Source: Rutidosis leptorrhynchoides (lineage: Eukaryota > Streptophyta > Magnoliopsida > Asterales > Asteraceae). Taken from it: DNA of 64,000 bases. Shown here in pieces: positions 31,278 to 44,200 of the stretch. The stretch covers positions 361,998,001 through 362,062,000 of the forward strand of contig NC_092340.1 in assembly GCF_046630445.1 (NCBI RefSeq), written 5' to 3'. Position 1 is the stretch's first letter. Each line of letters opens with the position of its first letter. The translations under genes were made by a program, and so were the position numbers. The notes under the pieces were generated by a model. The model made no database searches and was not told the DNA's origin. It saw only the letters and a program-made list of their open reading frames with translations.

Positions 31278-34200
31278 ATGGCGCGATTGAACCGAATGAC
31301 GGAACAAGAAATCCAGGAACTCATCAATCAGCGAGTGAACGATAGAATGTTATGGGTCGAGGCTGCAAGAGGTGCTGCAGTTAACCCAAATCCTCGTGTG
31401 GGGTGCACTTACAAAACTTTTCAAGCTTGCAAGCCCTCATCATTCAGTGGAACAGAAGGACCGATCGGTTTAACCCGGTGGATAGAAAAGATGGAGACTG
31501 TGTTTAAAATCAGTGGTTGTGTTGAAAAGGACATGACCAAGTATGCATCGTGCACTTTACAAGATAGTGCACTCACATGGTGGAAAAATTATGTGAAGGC
31601 TGTAGGAGGAGATGTAGCTTATGATACTCCGTGGGAAGAATTCAAAACAATGTTAATCAACGAATATTGTCCAAGGAACGAGGTTAGGAAGTTGGAAGAT
31701 GAGTTACGAAGTCTGAAGGTTATTGGTACTGAAATCACCAACTACAATCAGCGATTCATGGAATTAGTTTTGCTATGTCCTGAATTGGTTCCAACCGAAG
31801 AACGGAAGATTGAAATGTACAAAGATGGTTTGCCCAAAAAGGTCAAGGCAAATGTTACAGCATCGAAACCTAAGACGATTCATGAAGCTATAACCATGGC
31901 AAACGAGCTAATGGATCAGGTCATCATGGATAAGAAAGTATCCAATACTGATGTGAAGGTATCAGGTACCAAAAGAAAGTGGAATGGAAATTATGATCGA
32001 GGTAACCAACAACAATCTTTTAAGAAACAAGAAAACACGCAAGGTACGGGTAGTGGTTTAAGCTTTGGTTATAAAGGACAAAATCCTTTATGCAACCGAT
32101 GCCACAAACATCACTCTGGTTACTGTAATGTGGTATGCAACAAATGTAATCGAAAGGGTCATCTTGCTGAAGATTGTAGGGCTCTCGTTACAAATACAAA
32201 TGGTACCAAGACTCCTGCCACCAATGCAAATAGAACTGCTTTGGCTACCATTACTTGTTTTGGGTGTGGAAAACAAGGTCACTATAAGAGCCAGTGCCCG
32301 AATCCAGAGAAGAATATCGGACCTGCACGTGGAAGAGCATTTGTTATTAATGCTAAAGAGGCATGTGAAGACCCGGAGCTTGTTACGGGTACGTTTACCA
32401 TTAATAACTTATCCGCATCTATTATATTTGATACTGGTGCTGATAGAAGTTACGTGTGTAGAGACTTTCACGCTAAATTGAATTGTTCATCATTACCTCT
32501 CGATGCTAAGTACATGATTGAGTTAGCTAATGGTAAACTAATTAAAGCCGATAAAATTTGCCGTGATTGTAAAATAAATTTAGCCGGAGAAACGTTTAAA
32601 ATTGACTTGATACCCGTAGAATTAGGAAGTTTTGATGTAATAGTCGGCATGGACTGGATGTCCAAAATAGGAGCTGAAGTTGTGTGCGCCAAGAAGGCAA
32701 TTCGCATTCCTCGTAAGGATAAAACGCCAGTAATGATTTATGGAGAGAAGGGTAACTCAAAGCTAAAACTCATTAGTTATTTGAAAGCTCAAAAGTGCTT
32801 GAAGAAAGGGTTCTATGCTATCTTAGCACATGTTAATAAAGTCGAAACAAAGGAAAAAGTGAAGAGCATCAATGACGTGCCTGTGGCAAGAGATTTTCCT
32901 GAAGTCTTTCCGGAAAAGTTGCCGGGATTACCTCCATTTAGATCTGTAGAATTTCAAATAGATTTAGTACCAGGAGCTGCACCAGTGGCTCGTGCTCCAT
33001 ATAGACTTGCACCGTCCGAGTTAAAAGAACTTCAGAGTCAGTTAAAAGAATTACTGGATCATGGATTCATACGACCAAGTACTTCACCGTGGGGAGCTCC
33101 GATTCTATTTGTTAAAAAGAAAGATGGATCTTTTAGGATGTGTATAGATTATCGTGAATTAAATAAGTTAACTATCAAGAATCGGTATCCACTACCGAGA
33201 ATTGACGACTTATTTGATCAACTCCAAGGATCATGTGTGTACTCAAAAATTGACTTAAGGTCGGGCTATCATCAATTACGTGTCAAAGAAGAGGACATTC
33301 CAAAAACTGCTTTTCGGACACGTTATGGTCATTACGAATTTTTGGTCATGCCGTTTGGGTTGACAAATGCGCCAGCTGTATTCATAGACCTCATGAATCG
33401 AGTTTGTAGTCCGTATTTAGATAAGTTTGTTATCGTTTTCATTGATGATATTCTTATCTATTCCAAGAGTGAGCAAGAGCATGAAGAGCATTTAAGGTTG
33501 ATATTAGAGTTGTTGAGAAAAGAACAACTATATGCTAAATTTTCTAAGTGTGCTTTTTGGTTGAAAGAAGTTCAATTTCTTGGCCACGTTGTTAGTAGCA
33601 AAGGAATTCAGGTTGATCCAGCAAAAACTGAAGCCATTGAAAAATGGGAGACTCCTAAGACACCAACATAGATACGCCAATTTTTGGGTTTAGCCGGTTA
33701 TTATAGAAGGTTTATTCAAGATTTTTCCCGAATAGCTAAGCCGTTAACAGCGTTAACGCAAAAAGGGAAGAAATATGAATGGACCTCAGAGCAGGAGAAC
33801 GCATTTCAAATACTAAAGAAGAAGTTAACTACGGCGCCTATATTATCGTTACCAGAAGGGAACGATGATTTTGAAATATATTGTGACGCTTCGCGACAAG
33901 GTTTTGGATGAGTTCTTATGCAACGGAAGAAAGTTATTGCATACGCATCCCGACAATTGAAGATTCACGAGCGGAATTATACGACGCATGATCTAGAATT
34001 GGGAGCAGTTGTGTTTGCACTGAAGATGTGGAGACACTATTGGTATGGGGTTAAATTCACTGTGTTTACTGATCATAAAAGCCTTCAACATATTTTTGAT
34101 CAGAAACAGCTGAACATGAGACAACGTAGGTGGGTCGAGTTAATAAACGACTATGATTGTGAAATTCGTTATCATCCCGGGAAGGCGAACGTGGTGGCCG

Positions 34201-35707
34201 ATGCTTTAAGCAGAAAGGAACGAGAACCAATTCGAGTACGAGCGATGAACATAAAAATTCGCATGAATCTCAACTCACAAATCAAAGAAGTTCAACGAGA
34301 AGCACTTACTAAAGAAAATATAGGAAATGAAATAATGAAGAAGTATGAGAAGCAACTCGTTATGCGGGAAGATGGAATTCGATATTTTGCAAATCGTATT
34401 TGGGTACCGAAGTTGGGTGGATTAAGGAAGTTGATATTAAATGAGGCACATAAGACAAGATACTCGATACATCCTGAAGTTGGAAAGATGTACCAAGATC
34501 TTAAGACACATTATTGGTGGCCTAATTTAAAGACAGACGTTGCAACATATGTTGGGGAATGTTTAACTTGTTCCAAAGTCAAAGCTGAACACCAGAAGCC
34601 GTCAGGGTTACTTCAACAACCAGAAATCCCAGAATGGAAATGGGATGGTATTACCATGGATTTCATCACGAAGTTACCAAAGACTGCCTGGGGATACGAC
34701 ACCATTTGGGTGATTGTTGATCGTCTTACCAAATCTGCACATTTCTTGCCTATAAAGGAAACGGATAGAATGGAGAAACTATTACGATTGTATATAAAGG
34801 AAATTGTTTCAAGGCATGGAATACCTATTTCCATTATATCCGATCGTGATAGTAGATTTACCTCAAAGTTCTGGCAATCACTGCAGGAGGCACTAGGAAC
34901 TCGTTTAGATATGAGTACCGCGTATCATCCGCAAACCGACGGGCAGAGTGAAAGAACGATTCAGACTCTTGAAGACATGCTCAGGGCATGTGTGATCGAT
35001 TTTGGAAACGGATGGGATAAATATCTACCATTAGCAGAATTCTCGTATAATAATAGTTATCATGCGAGCATTAAAGCTGCGCCATTCGAAGCATTGTACG
35101 GAAGGAAGTGTAGATCTCCTATTTGTTGGAATGAAGTAGGAGATCGACAATTAACTGGTCCCGAGATCATACACGAAATGACTGAGAAGATAGTACAAAT
35201 CAAGGAGAGATTGAAAACAGCCCGTAGTCGCCAAAAGAGCTACGCCGATGTTCGAAGGAAACCATTAGAGTTTCAGATCGGTGACATGGTTATGTTAAAG
35301 GTGTCACCTTGGAAAGGTGTAATACGTTTTGGAAAAAGGGGTAAACTAAACCAAGGTATGTAGGCCCGTTCAAGATCATCGAACGCATTGGACCGGTAGC
35401 TTATCGACTCGAGTTACCGCAACAACTCGCCGGAGTACATAATACCTTTCACGTCTCAAACCTTAAGAAGTGTCTTGCAAAGGAAGACCTCACCATTCCT
35501 CTTGAAGAAATCCATGTCGACGAGAAACTACAATTCATCGAAGAACCAATCGAAATCATGGATCGTGAAGTTAAACGGCTCAAGCAGAGCAACATACCGA
35601 TCGTTAAGGTTCGTTGGAATGCTCGAAGGGGTCCCGAGTTTACTTGGGAACGAGAGGATCAAATGAAACAAAAATATCCACACTTGTTTTCCGATGACGC
35701 AAAATAG
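31278..35707 (+). pseudogene. Element D: gag-pol polyprotein, two stops and one frameshift
   Basis: The frame starts [20 protein letters not shown]. Gag has [20 protein letters not shown] and zinc knuckles [12 protein letters not shown] and CFGCGKQGH. Protease has FDTGADRSY and reverse transcriptase has [13 protein letters not shown] at 33669-33671 lies in the start of the connection region and a TGA at 33909-33911 lies in RNase H (where A has Cys). From 33918 the frame runs through RNase H, the integrase finger and the D, D and E residues ([22 protein letters not shown]). A one-base loss near 35350 (in KLN..RYVGPF) shifts the frame; after it the chromodomain continues to TAG at 35705. Each lesion is a single-base change. 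With nearly identical LTRs this copy was probably mobilised by enzymes of a relative, or broke after insertion. Confidence 0.93.
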
Positions 35708-35739
35708 GTACAATTTTAAAATTTCGGGACGAAATTTAT

Positions 35740-35755
35740 TTAACGGGTAGGTACT
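35740..35755 (+). other. Element D: polypurine-tract region beside 3' LTR
   Basis: TTAACGGGTAGGTACT has its last base as the first base of the LTR. The context before it is ATTTCGGGACGAAATTTA, as in A and B. Confidence 0.8.
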
Positions 35756-38457
35756 GTAATGACCCGCACTTTTTCGATCGTTCTATACTTATAAGATTAA
35801 TATTTATATAAATTAAACCTTACCAACATGATAAGCAATCCAAATTGTTAAGATTTATGTTTTTGAAAAGAGTTTTACACAACGTTTGACCGTCTAGTTT
35901 GACCGATGATATCACGAACTATACAATATATGATAATTATACATACATATTTAACATGATCTAAGGATGTTTTAATAACTCATTTTGTATTAATAACAAA
36001 AAGTCATAAGTATATTTTGAAACTACTAACTTAAGTTTTCAAAACAATAACCATACGTAACGTTATTTGACATAAATACTGATGATTTATAATGTTTATA
36101 CATATATCGTATAAGTAATGTATTTAATCATTTTTAAAGGGCTTTTATACATAAAACAATATAAGTATATTTACAAAAGATAGTTATATTTGAATTCTCG
36201 TTCCGTTTCCTCAATAATCCTATACGTATATCTAGGGTACTATACACAGCTTCTAGAAGTATTTACTATTGGTATATACCAATAGAAATCTTCAATTATT
36301 GGAATAATATGTCATTCATGACATAATAAATTTTAACTTATCTTAGATATTTTCACTAAAAACCAAATTTTCAAGCCTATAAATAAGCACCATTTCTAAC
36401 TCATTTTTACACATTCATTTTCCAAATTTTACTTCCAATTTTCACACACACTTGCAAGAACTCTCTCAACTTTTATTTTACTACTTCTTTCCAGCAACTT
36501 TACATTTTAAACTTGAGGTAAAAACTCTACTTCAACTCTTTTTCAATTCATATATTTATAGCTATATATATAAGAGTTTATAAACTAGAACATAGTTTGA
36601 ATGATTTCAAACTTGTTTGCAAACTAAATAGATCCTTCTAACTTAACTTTTAAAATACTTCAAGACCTGTAATATAACTTAAAAATATGCTAATTTAACA
36701 AGGTATAACTTGGTTTTTCAAAGAACACCTTAAAAACTGTTTTTACGACATCGGAGTGCAACCGGGGGCTGTTTTGGGTTGGATAATTAAAAACCATCTT
36801 AAACTTTGAATTGGAGGTTTATTTTCTGGAAAAATGATTTTTACTATAAATATGATAACACATAAAAATTTCATGATTTAACTCAAAGTATAAGTATTTT
36901 TAGAAAAATAATCATTTAAGGTTGTTTACATGATGGAAAATGATTAACTTCATAAGTTTCACTAAAGTTTGACCTATGACCTGTGATTTTGAAAACAAAC
37001 TAAGGTATTTATAGTTCATAGTATTAAAGAGGGACTCGATCCAAGGAAGTGGCAAGTTGAATCAACGAAAACGGAGTTGTAACGAAGAAACTATGACCAA
37101 AACGAGATCGGATATCTAAGACTAGTTTAGCTACGAAAATAATTGGAGAAAATTAAATAAATCACATCTTTTTAAAATAACATGATATTTTATATATATG
37201 TACTCATAATTTAATTTTATATGGTTCAGGATCACCCGTAAACAATACGAGAAGATTAATCATAAGATCCCATGATTGTACGCAACACGTCATTTGACAA
37301 CACCGGTACTTTATGTACGCAACACGTCATTTGACAACACCGGTACCATGGGTCAAGATTAATCTCGACCAATACATATACGATGGGGTTTTATTTATTT
37401 CATTGGGGGTTTTATTTATTTCATTGCGGGTATATTAAACATCTAAAAATGAACCATTAAAATTGAATTACTAACAACGAACTGCTAACTACGGACTAAG
37501 GAATTATTAAAAGTATTAAAAGTATAACAAGTATATATATGTGACGTTTGTTTAAAATAGAAATATATTGATAAACTATATATGGATAGGTTTGTGATAT
37601 CAATCGGAGACCAAGTCGAAATTACATATCTTCAAGACGAAAGTGAGTATATAGTCCCACTTTTAAACTCTAAATATTTCGGGATGAGAATACATGTATT
37701 TTATGTTTTACGTTATGGACACAAGTAACTGAAAAATATATTCTACGTTGAGTTGTACCACTGGCATACTTCCCTGTAGCTTGGTAACTAATATTTACAG
37801 CGGTATTGTAAACGCGAATCCTGTTGATAGATCTATCGGGCCTGACAACCCCAACCGGACTGGACGACCAGTATTCAACGGTTGCACAGTACTTCGTTTC
37901 GTGACTACACTTGGTACGGTGTAGTAAGATTTCATAATAAAGGGAATATGCGACGTGATTAAATGTTAAGTATGGTTACCAAGTGCTCAACCACTTAGAA
38001 TATTTTTATTAAACTGTTTATATATGAAATCTTGTGGTCTATATATATATTGCTACCGGCACTAAACCTATATCTCACCAACTTTATGTTGACGTTTTAA
38101 ACATGTTTATTCTCAGGTGATAATTAGAAGTTTCCGCTGCATTATGTTGAATTTGAGCAGGATCTTGCGTACGCATATTTGTGTCAAAAATAAAACTGCA
38201 TACCCGAGGATTTGTGTTGTAAAATATACTAGAAATCGTGTTGTTATCATTATTTGTAAAGTTTGTAAGTCGAAGATTATCGCTAAACGATAATCATCTT
38301 TCTATCGTCTAAAGCTTGTATCAAAAATAAGATTTGTGGTTTGTAATGTAAAATATATGCAGTTTTTTTTTAAAAATGTCTCATATAGAGGTCAATACCT
38401 CGCAATGAAATCATACGTTATCTAACTCGTTCTTAGGGTTAAGGACGGGTTATGACA
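35755..38457 (+). mobile_element. Element D: 3' LTR
   Basis: It is 2703 bp, the same length as the 5' LTR. Differences I noticed include 28813/36990-type changes (TTCGAATAC versus TTTGAAAAC), one G/A in the 21-base repeat, and single changes near 37895, 37975, 38056 and 38093. It ends GGTTATGACA directly before TCCGC. Confidence 0.94.
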
Positions 38458-38462
38458 TCCGC
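38458..38462. repeat. Target site duplication TCCGC, right copy (element D)
   Basis: It matches 27573-27577. The sequence of F resumes here. Confidence 0.93.
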
Positions 38463-38831
38463 CATAATGATTTCATAAAATACAATAATATAATTGCAGA
38501 TAACCAATAGATATATTCAATTATAATACTTAAACCTACCAATTACAGTTGGGAAAAAAATATAAAGTCTAACGCTTAGCTTAATATCGTGACTTGTACA
38601 AAATATAAACTAGTATATGCTAATATAAAAAATATAAAAGGGTGGCTTGGCTGGAACATTACCCTACACTAAGGAGAATATGCCATCCTCGCACGCATCG
38701 ATCAGACGCATACCCTGCTTTAAACAGAAAAGGAAAATATGATATAGGGATGTGAAACCTTCGAACTGCAAGGCCCATCCCTCGCTACCCGAAATGGACA
38801 AACAATATCCACCCCGGGTAGCATAACAAGT
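38463..38831. other. Element F: 3' internal region right of D, no gene seen
   Basis: This is AT-rich sequence followed by GC-richer sequence (38640-38820), downstream of the antisense gene and probably its 3' untranslated part. No motif is recognised. Confidence 0.5.
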
Positions 38832-40311
38832 TTAGTTAAACTTGTCATTCACAATCTGCTGAGCAGAAACACTAGCATCATTCACCAACTGATCCAGGTG
38901 GGGAATGGGTATCTGCTCCAGCAAGGCACAGGCATGGTCACATCTTTCTTTTGTACCATTAGAGATAAGCTCGGAAACTTTCGGAGGAATGGAAGGGGGT
39001 ACGTACATTTCTTGACAAATAACAACCCCGAACAAGGTGTGCTCAAATGCACGCGCAGCTACCATCGCTGCACCAAACCGCTTCTCGATAGCTTTACAAT
39101 CAAGGGCGTGCTGCACAATTACCGACAAACCCTTGCAAAGGATGTCGTACTCTGCCTTCACTGCGTCATGTTTCGCGCCATATGATTCCTGGGCCGCAAT
39201 CCAATCGCTGAAACTGTCATTGAGAAAAGCAACATGACTTTCCGCCTCCTTCAACTTAGCAGACAAAGATAAAATTTCGGACTCCGTGAACTTCTTCTTG
39301 GCATTATGTTGATCTTGATCCTGCTGTATCTTTAGCATCAGAGCATTGATGTGCTCATCCGCTTGCACATGCGCGGTTACCGCAGCCGCAAGTTGGGCAG
39401 AAAGCCTAGAATTGTCCTCTTCAAGCAAACCTATCTTGGTTGCATCTGTCGATGATGTCGCCAGTGGATTAGCAAGTGCAGCCGATTTTTGGTGAAGGCG
39501 GTTAACATCTTTGGCCAAATTGAACAATGTGGATTGAGCATCAACATACAGCTCTTTCGTAGGAGATAGATTAGCAAACTTCTGCACCAAATGCAAAGGT
39601 GCGCAAGATTGTAAGTAAGAAAATTATTCAGCGAAAACTGTGGCTGGAACTTTCATAAACTCGTTGATTTCGAAATCGATGGAGATGGATCAGAAGGATT
39701 CGGACATGCATGTTTTAAACATGGAGCATCGTGTGACACACCACTAGGACCTGAAAATAACAAGGAAGTGTTGTGAGAATTTACATCCAAGTTTTAGAAC
39801 AAGTCTGATGGTCACATAAATACCTTCATCAAATAGTCTTTTATGGCTAAATAAGCTCCTAACTTCATCAGTTTTAAAAAGCAAAGCTGTGGTTTTCGGT
39901 TGTGTAGCCGTATCATTTGGGAGATTACCAGAATTGGTAACAGGAGCAGGTGCATACGATTCCATCTTCTTCTACAATTTAAAATAATATTGTCAAAATA
40001 TGAAGTTAATACGTAACTAAGGTTACGTCGTGGAATGCATAAAAGTATGAGCGTGGGGTAAATATATTATTACTATCACATACCTTGAAAAAGGGTTTTT
40101 CGGTAGAGAAGATGATACGGTTGCAAATAGCTATAAACGGAAGAGATTCAGAAACAAAATAAGCCAAAAGGGTATTTAAAGATAAAATAAGTAGGTCAAA
40201 AATAACCGAGACAGAATCACAACCGTACACGTGTGGTAATCTTAGGTAAACACCTTCATAAGATGCTCGTTGAACGTTAGCATTACCAGGCGGTTGCATA
40301 ATTACAATCAT
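38832..40311 (-). pseudogene. Element F: antisense accessory gene with introns, decayed
   Basis: The gene lies between pol and the 3' LTR on the opposite strand to gag-pol. The long 3' exon (38832 to about 39600) encodes a charged, Ala/Lys/Glu-rich helical region likely to be coiled coil (LLEEDNSRLSAQLAAAV, ESEILSLSAKLKEAESHV). Upstream, two introns can be read: AAG|GTATGTGA to AATTGTAG (40083 to 39972, 112 bp) and GAAG|GTATTT to TTATTTTCAG (39823 to 39751, 73 bp). They link a first exon (40311-40084, YEGVYLRLPHVYG) to MESYAPAPVTNSG and on. A stop (TAA near 39628) and a frameshift between 39750 and 39630 break the last exon. Antisense genes in this place are known from Tat-clade elements such as Grande and Retand, and similar plant proteins are annotated as gypsy-type transposase domains; that similarity is an impression only. 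Confidence 0.6.
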
Positions 40312-40595
40312 TACCTTTTCGGTAAACAGTGACAGTTGTCACCTCGGGTGCAGGGAGTACATCCGAAAAGACAGTGTTGTGACTGCACACATACATTGCA
40401 TTTAATGCTGCAACAGTACCCGGTTATGCAAATATATTTTAATAATCATCTGCAGTGTCCGGTTACACTTAGAATCCAACTATGCATTCAAATATGAATA
40501 AAAAGTATGTTGGTTTTGAGTATTAGCTTTTTCTTACTAAGTTCGACGTCATACACTTATTGTCATTGTATATAATATCGAACTGGGGGACTTAA
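40312..40595 (+). other. Element F: end of internal region and polypurine tract
   Basis: No gene is seen. GAACTGGGGGACTTAA (40580-40595) directly before the LTR is the likely polypurine tract. The upstream part may hold the promoter of the antisense gene. Confidence 0.6.
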
Positions 40596-41203
40596 TGATA
40601 CGCATATCCGCATGACCATGCAGATTACGCATCCAAAGTCCTGACCCGCATACTAATTACCATTTAAGACATATGGTATGGGTATAGTCGCACTCTATGC
40701 GCCTATACCAATAAATGTGAGTTTCGTATACTTGCATAAGGGTCCATTATATTCTAGAAGAATATATGACATAATTAATTCGGATTCTTTTCCTTAAAAA
40801 ACGTAAGTTAGTTAGGGAAGAGATCACATTTAATTAGGGATAAAATCCTAGTCAAACCCTTATTCATGAGCCTATAACTATATAACTCTCGAACCCTAAA
40901 AACATCAATCATTACTAATACGTAACGCAGCATACATATTATCGTACGAACAAGCTTCATACGATCATTCACGTAAAGACTGTCAGGTATGTTACAAACT
41001 ATGAAACATTCATGTCTTTGGGCCACTCAACCTCGTATGCTAGGTTATTGGTGGACTCCCAAAATCGGTCACCCTGTCGGAATCGAAACAATACCGATGT
41101 GGGTTATCCACGAAGGTCGGAGGTTCGAATATTGATAGTCCATAAACCCTTTTATGCACTCAAGCGTCGGATCACCTTGACCTCGTGAAAATATGCGTGA
41201 TCA
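40596..41203 (+). mobile_element. Element F: 3' LTR (608 bp)
   Basis: It starts TGATACGCATATCC and ends GCGTGATCA. Its last 360 or so bases match the 5' LTR remnant (20808-21153). The start TGATACGCAT is shared with the LTR of element G (46288), suggesting related families. The TATA region (CCTATAACTATATAAC, about 40868-40885) is weaker than in the 5' copy. Confidence 0.88.
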
Positions 41204-44200
41204 TTGTGAAATTTGAAAACAAAAAAAAAAATAAGGTTATGAATCTTGTTTAATAAAAAAGCGACTAAAAATATTCGAACAATATAACACGTTATAAAAG
41301 CAGCAACGTTTTGTGTCTAGTGGTGAGATAGTAGCCCCAACATGATTCTCGATGTACCTTAATACAATATTAAATAAAAACAAGTATCGTAGTGGCATTT
41401 AAACAGGCACAACAGTTCACATGTGAATGTAATACTTATCGTAAGATCTAAAAGTGAAAAATTCAACTTTAAAAATAGTAAAATGTCATTTTCGGCATCT
41501 AAACTGCTTCGAACGGGTGAAAGTCTAAAGGAAGTCTTGCTTGTAGCACCGTTTTCTAGTTATCTTGCGAAAATGGGCCTAATCTGCAAATGAAAATTTT
41601 TCGAAAAATTCTCCACACAATTTTGCCCGATTTTGTGGGGAATGTAGTGACTTCAAATATGTGTTTTGCGGCCATTAATTATCATCAAAACGAAACTACA
41701 CTCTCATTTATTCGCATTGAATATAAAATTTAGAAACAAAAAAATAAAAATAAGGTTTTGAATCTACAGAAATAAAAAAGCGACTAAAAATACTCGAACA
41801 ATAAAACAAAGACGTTATAAAAACAATAACTTTTGTAGCCATTTGTGAGATAGTTGCCCCAACATGATTCTCGATGTACCTAAATATAATATTAAATAAA
41901 AACAAGTATCATAGTGGTATTTAAACAGACACAACAATTCAAATGTGAAGGTATTACTTACCGTAAGATCTAAAAGTGCAAAATTCACCTTTAGATATAG
42001 TAAAATGTCATTTTCGGCATCTAAACTACTTCAAATGGGGGAAAGCATTAAGGAAGTCTTACTCGTAGTGCCGTTTTCTAGTTATCTTGCGAAAATGGTT
42101 CTAATCTGCAATTGAAAATTTTTCAGAAAATTCTTCACAAAATTTAGCCCAATTTTGTGGGGAATGTAATAACCTCAAATATGTGTTTTATGGCCATTAA
42201 TTATCATCAAAACGAAACTACACACTCAAATACTCGCATTCAATATGAAATTTAGAAAAAAAAATGAAATAAGGTTATGAATCTAGAGAAATAAAAAAGC
42301 TGCTAAAAATACTCAAACAATAAAACCAAGACGTTATAAAAGCAGCAACGTTTTGTAGCATGTGGTGAGAGAGTAGCCCCAACATGATTCGATATGCACC
42401 TAAATAAAATATTAAATAAAAACAAGTATCATAGTGGTATTTAAACAGGCACAACAGTTCACATGTGAAGGTATTACTTATCGTAAGATCTAACAGTGCA
42501 AAATTTACCTTTAAAAATAGTAAAATGTCATTTTCAACATCTAAACTGCTTCGAACGACGGAATGCCTTAAGGAAGTCTTGCTCGTAGCACCGTTTTCTA
42601 GTTAACTTGCGCAAATGGGCCTAATCTGCAATTGAAAATTTTTCGAAAAATTCTCCACAAAATTTTGCCCGATTTTATGGGGAATGTAGTGACTTCAAAT
42701 ATGTGTTTTGCGGCCATTAATTATCATCAAAATGAAACTTCACTCTCATGTATTCGCATTCATTATGAAATTTAGAAACAAAAATAAGGTTATGAATCTT
42801 GAGAAATAAAAAAGCGACTAAAAATACTCGAATAAAAAAACCAAGACGTTATAAAAGTATTAACATTGTGTAGCTAGTGGTGAGATAGTAGCCCCAACAT
42901 GATTTTCGATGTACCTAAATACACTCTTAAATAAAAAACAAGTATCACAGTGGTATTTAAACATGCACAACAATTCACATGTGAAGGTATTACTTTTCGT
43001 AAGATCTAAAAGTGCAAAATTCACCATTAAAAATAGTAAAATGCCATTATCGGCATTTAAACTGCTTCGAACGAAGGAAAACCTTAAGGAAGACTTTCTC
43101 GTAGCGTCGTTTTCTAGTTCTTGCGAAAATTAGCCTAATCTGTAATTGAAAATTTTTCGAAAAATTCTCCACAAAAATTTTGACCGATTTTGTGGGGAAT
43201 GTATTGACTTCAAATATGTATTTTGCGGCCATAAATTATTACCAAAACGAAAGTACACTCTCATATATTCGCATTCATTATGAAATTTAGAAAAAAAACA
43301 AATATAAGGTTACGAATCTAGTGAATTAACAAAACGGCAAAAATACTCAAACAAAAAAACAAAGACGTTATAAAAGCAGCAAATTTTTGTGGCTTGTGGT
43401 GAGATAGTAGCCCCAACATGATTCTCGATGTATCTAAATAAAATAATAAATAAAAATAAGTATCATAGTGGTATTTAAACATACACAATAATTTACATGT
43501 GAATGTATTACTTATCGTAAGATCTAAAAGTGCAAAATTCACCTTTAAAAATAGTAAAATGTCAATTTCGACATCTAAACTGCTTCGAATGGCGGAAAGC
43601 CTAAAGGAAGACTTGCTCGTAGCGCCGTTTCTAGTTATCTTGCAAAAATGGGTCTAATCTGCAATTGAAAATTTTTCGAAAAATTCTCCAAAAATTTTGA
43701 CCGATTTTGTGGGGAATTTAGTGACTTCAAATATGTGTTTTGCAGCCATTTATTATTATCAAAACGAAACTACACTCTCTTAAAAATTCGCATTCAATAT
43801 GAAATTCAGAAACAAAAACAAAAATAAGTGTATGAATCTAGAGAAATATAAAAGCGGCTAAAATAGAGAAATATAAAAGCGGCTAAAAATACTCGAACAA
43901 TAAAATCAAGACGTTATAAAAGTAACAACGTTTTTTAACTAGTGGTGAGATAGTATCCCCAACATAATTCTCGATGTACGTAAATACAATATTAAATAAA
44001 AACAACTATCAAAGTGGTATTTAAACAGGCACAACAATTCACATGTGAAAGTATTACTTATCGTAAGATCTAAAAGTTCAAAATTCACATTTAAAAATAG
44101 TAAAATGTCATTTTCGGTATCTAAACTACTTCGAACAGGGGAAAGCCTTAAGGAAGTCTTGCTCGTAGCTACGTTTTGCAGTTATCTTGCGAAAATGGGC

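Larger units (their letters stand above)
27578..38457 (+). mobile_element. Element D: full-length chromovirus, coding region damaged (10,880 bp)
   Basis: The order is 5' LTR, PBS, ORF0, internal polypurine-tract copy, gag-pol, PPT, 3' LTR. Both LTRs are 2703 bp and I counted about eight differences between them (roughly 0.3%), so insertion was recent. The gag-pol has two stops and one frameshift. It is the same broad family as A (chromodomain, FIDD, ORF0, shared R/U5 block) but a different subfamily: shorter LTR, no F-box ORF and no Asn-rich Gag segment. Confidence 0.95.
20808..41203 (+). mobile_element. Element F: decayed Tat-like Ty3 element, interrupted by D
   Basis: The element runs from a 5' LTR truncated by element B (20808) to its 3' LTR end (41203), with element D (27578-38457) nested in its 3' internal part. 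The Tat-like placement comes from the PBS type, the gag and integrase sequence and a long 3' internal region with an antisense gene. gag-pol is broken by many stops, frameshifts and deletions. The right flank enters the satellite in mid-monomer, so F inserted into the satellite. The left flank is outside the window. Confidence 0.85.

Noticed and set aside
43047-43542. Minus-strand frames in satellite monomers (for example MNFALLDLTISNTFT)
   Set aside because: They recur with the monomer but are broken differently in each copy; treated as repeat sequence and not as genes.
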